Assembly (NCBI GenBank): GCA_020692245.1
Contig: JAIMKT010000006.1
Coordinates: forward strand, 1 to 53,488
Direction: 5' to 3'
DNA from: Microcoleus sp. GA_180221_E-2-1-MAG-45_12
Lineage (GTDB): Bacteria > Cyanobacteriota > Cyanobacteriia > Cyanobacteriales > JAAUUE01
DNA: 53,488 nucleotides
Shown: one piece after another, positions 52,696 through 53,488 of the stretch
Numbering within the stretch: the stretch's first letter is position 1
Layout: each line of letters opens with the position of its first letter
Program-made: the position numbers and the translations under genes
Notes under the pieces: model-generated
Databases searched by the model: none
Told to the model about the DNA's origin: nothing
Seen by the model: the letters and a program-made list of their open reading frames with translations, nothing else

Positions 52696-53488
52696 TCAGG
52701 GGCTAGAAGTACTGGTTAAGGTCTTTTGCTGTCTTTGTTGCATTTTTTGCTTCCACTCACGAATGGCGATCGCCGCCTTGGAATGGGGAGACTGGTAACT
52801 ATGCTCATCTTCCGGTGCAGGTTCGTCAACGAGGGAAGAAGGGGGCGGGGCTGCTAGGCATTCAGCCATATTGCTGGCTAACTGATTGCCGTGGAGCGCA
52901 ACGATGATCGATCGAGCCGTAGGAAAGCGATCGCGAGGGGATGGCTGGATCATCTGGTCAATAATTGCGTCTAGTTCTGGGCTAACTTTTAGTTTTTTTT
53001 GCCAGAGAATTTTTCCTGTGTGGCGATCGGTCTCAAAGTCTAGGGGGCCCACACCACTGAGGAGATACAAACAAGTGATCCCTAATGCATAAATATCACT
53101 GCTGTAGACCGATCGTAGGGCAAACTGTTCGGGAGGGGCAAACCCCACAGTACCGATAAAATGAGTTGTCACCCCTTTCATACTCGTGTCTTCCACTTGG
53201 GCAATCTGTTCCTTGACAGCACCAAAATCAATTAAGACGAGGCGGCGATGGTGTTGGCAACGAATAATATTTTGCGGCTTAATATCTCGATGAATAACTT
53301 TATTGCTGTGAATATAGTGGAGCAGCGGTAACATTTCCCGTAAAAACTGTCGGACTCCCTGTTCAGAAATTGGACCATTACGGCGAATTAATCGAGCTAA
53401 AGTTCCCCCCTGCACATATTCTTGGACTAGATAAAACTCCCCCTTGAGGACAAAATAATCCATCAGCATGGGAATTTGCGAATGGCTA
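52696..53488 (-). CDS. Ser/Thr protein kinase, C-terminal part (cut by the window end)
   Basis: A Hanks-type kinase whose N-lobe is beyond base 53488; the frame stays open to the window edge (reading SHSQIPMLMDYF). Catalytic loop HRDIKPQNI, DFGAVK, and GFAPPEQ are intact, so the kinase should be active. After about residue 200 of the visible part is a Pro/Ser/Glu-rich tail and an end rich in Gln and Ser; no sensor domain is seen. It lies 286-334 bases downstream of nothing (minus strand end) and upstream of the second porin. Substrates unknown. Confidence 0.9.
   Translation of the reverse strand, partial: SHSQIPMLMDYFVLKGEFYLVQEYVQGGTLARLIRRNGPISEQGVRQFLREMLPLLHYIHSNKVIHRDIKPQNIIRCQHHRRLVLIDFGAVKEQIAQVEDTSMKGVTTHFIGTVGFAPPEQFALRSVYSSDIYALGITCLYLLSGVGPLDFETDRHTGKILWQKKLKVSPELDAIIDQMIQPSPRDRFPTARSIIVALHGNQLASNMAECLAAPPPSSLVDEPAPEDEHSYQSPHSKAAIAIREWKQKMQQRQQKTLTSTSSP

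Overview
The window is cyanobacterial chromosome. The evidence is the many HIP1-type octamers (GCGATCGC), SLH-domain outer-membrane porins, a Tab2/Atab2 photosystem-translation factor, families found mostly in cyanobacteria (DUF928, DUF1350, DUF1400, DUF3086), a CHASE2 nucleotide cyclase, and several short dispersed intergenic repeats of the kind common in filamentous species. The genus cannot be fixed from sequence alone. Most of the window is ordinary, densely packed core genome. I see no prophage, integron, CRISPR array or complete insertion sequence.

Layout. 0-7 kb: tldD, then a thiol-histidine locus (OvoA-type sulfoxide synthase plus EgtD-type histidine methyltransferase) flanked by two Uma2-family nucleases, then a lone CoiA-like nuclease with its own consensus promoter and a palindromic site. 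7-14 kb: a TPR protein, obg, an OmpR-type response regulator, and a likely envelope/signalling operon (DUF928, CHASE2-cyclase, LapA-like). 14-21 kb: secreted or anchored unknown proteins, a CAU tRNA, a DUF1350 hydrolase, pyrE behind a possible attenuator, Tab2, a second TPR protein, rpsN and a YdcF-like protein. 21.8-25 kb: a polyamine-type ABC operon potA-potD-potB with no potC. 25-31 kb: a GT2 glycosyltransferase and rfbA (deoxysugar/polysaccharide), an alpha/beta hydrolase, a VOC protein and a cytoplasmic alpha-amylase. 31-38 kb: two small genes preceded by duplicated leaders, an SNase-fold protein with altered catalytic residues, DUF3086, a structured-RNA candidate, a phospholipase-D-like protein carrying an EF-hand loop, a GAF/HD-GYP protein, rnhB and a GntR regulator. 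39-44 kb: lipoproteins, a creatininase-family amidohydrolase whose start codon abuts that of a divergent DUF1400 gene, and minC. 44-48 kb: the ribosomal/transcription block trnW-secE-nusG-rplK-rplA-[L10 leader]-rplJ-rplL, followed by rplS upstream of it. 48.5-53.5 kb: two tandem SLH porins and the C-terminal part of a Ser/Thr kinase cut by the window edge.

How the genes work together. Clear functional groups are the sulfur-histidine pair (probably ergothioneine or a related thiol), the polyamine transporter, the translation block with leader-mediated control of L10/L7-L12, and the DUF928/CHASE2-cyclase/LapA-like envelope-signalling group. No clear new multigene defence or mobile system was found. 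The items most worth follow-up are the structured RNA near 34.0-34.1 kb, the EF-hand inside the PLD protein, the split OvoA/EgtD pathway, the promoter and palindrome of the CoiA-like gene, the degenerate SNase, and the duplicated leader sequences near 31 kb.
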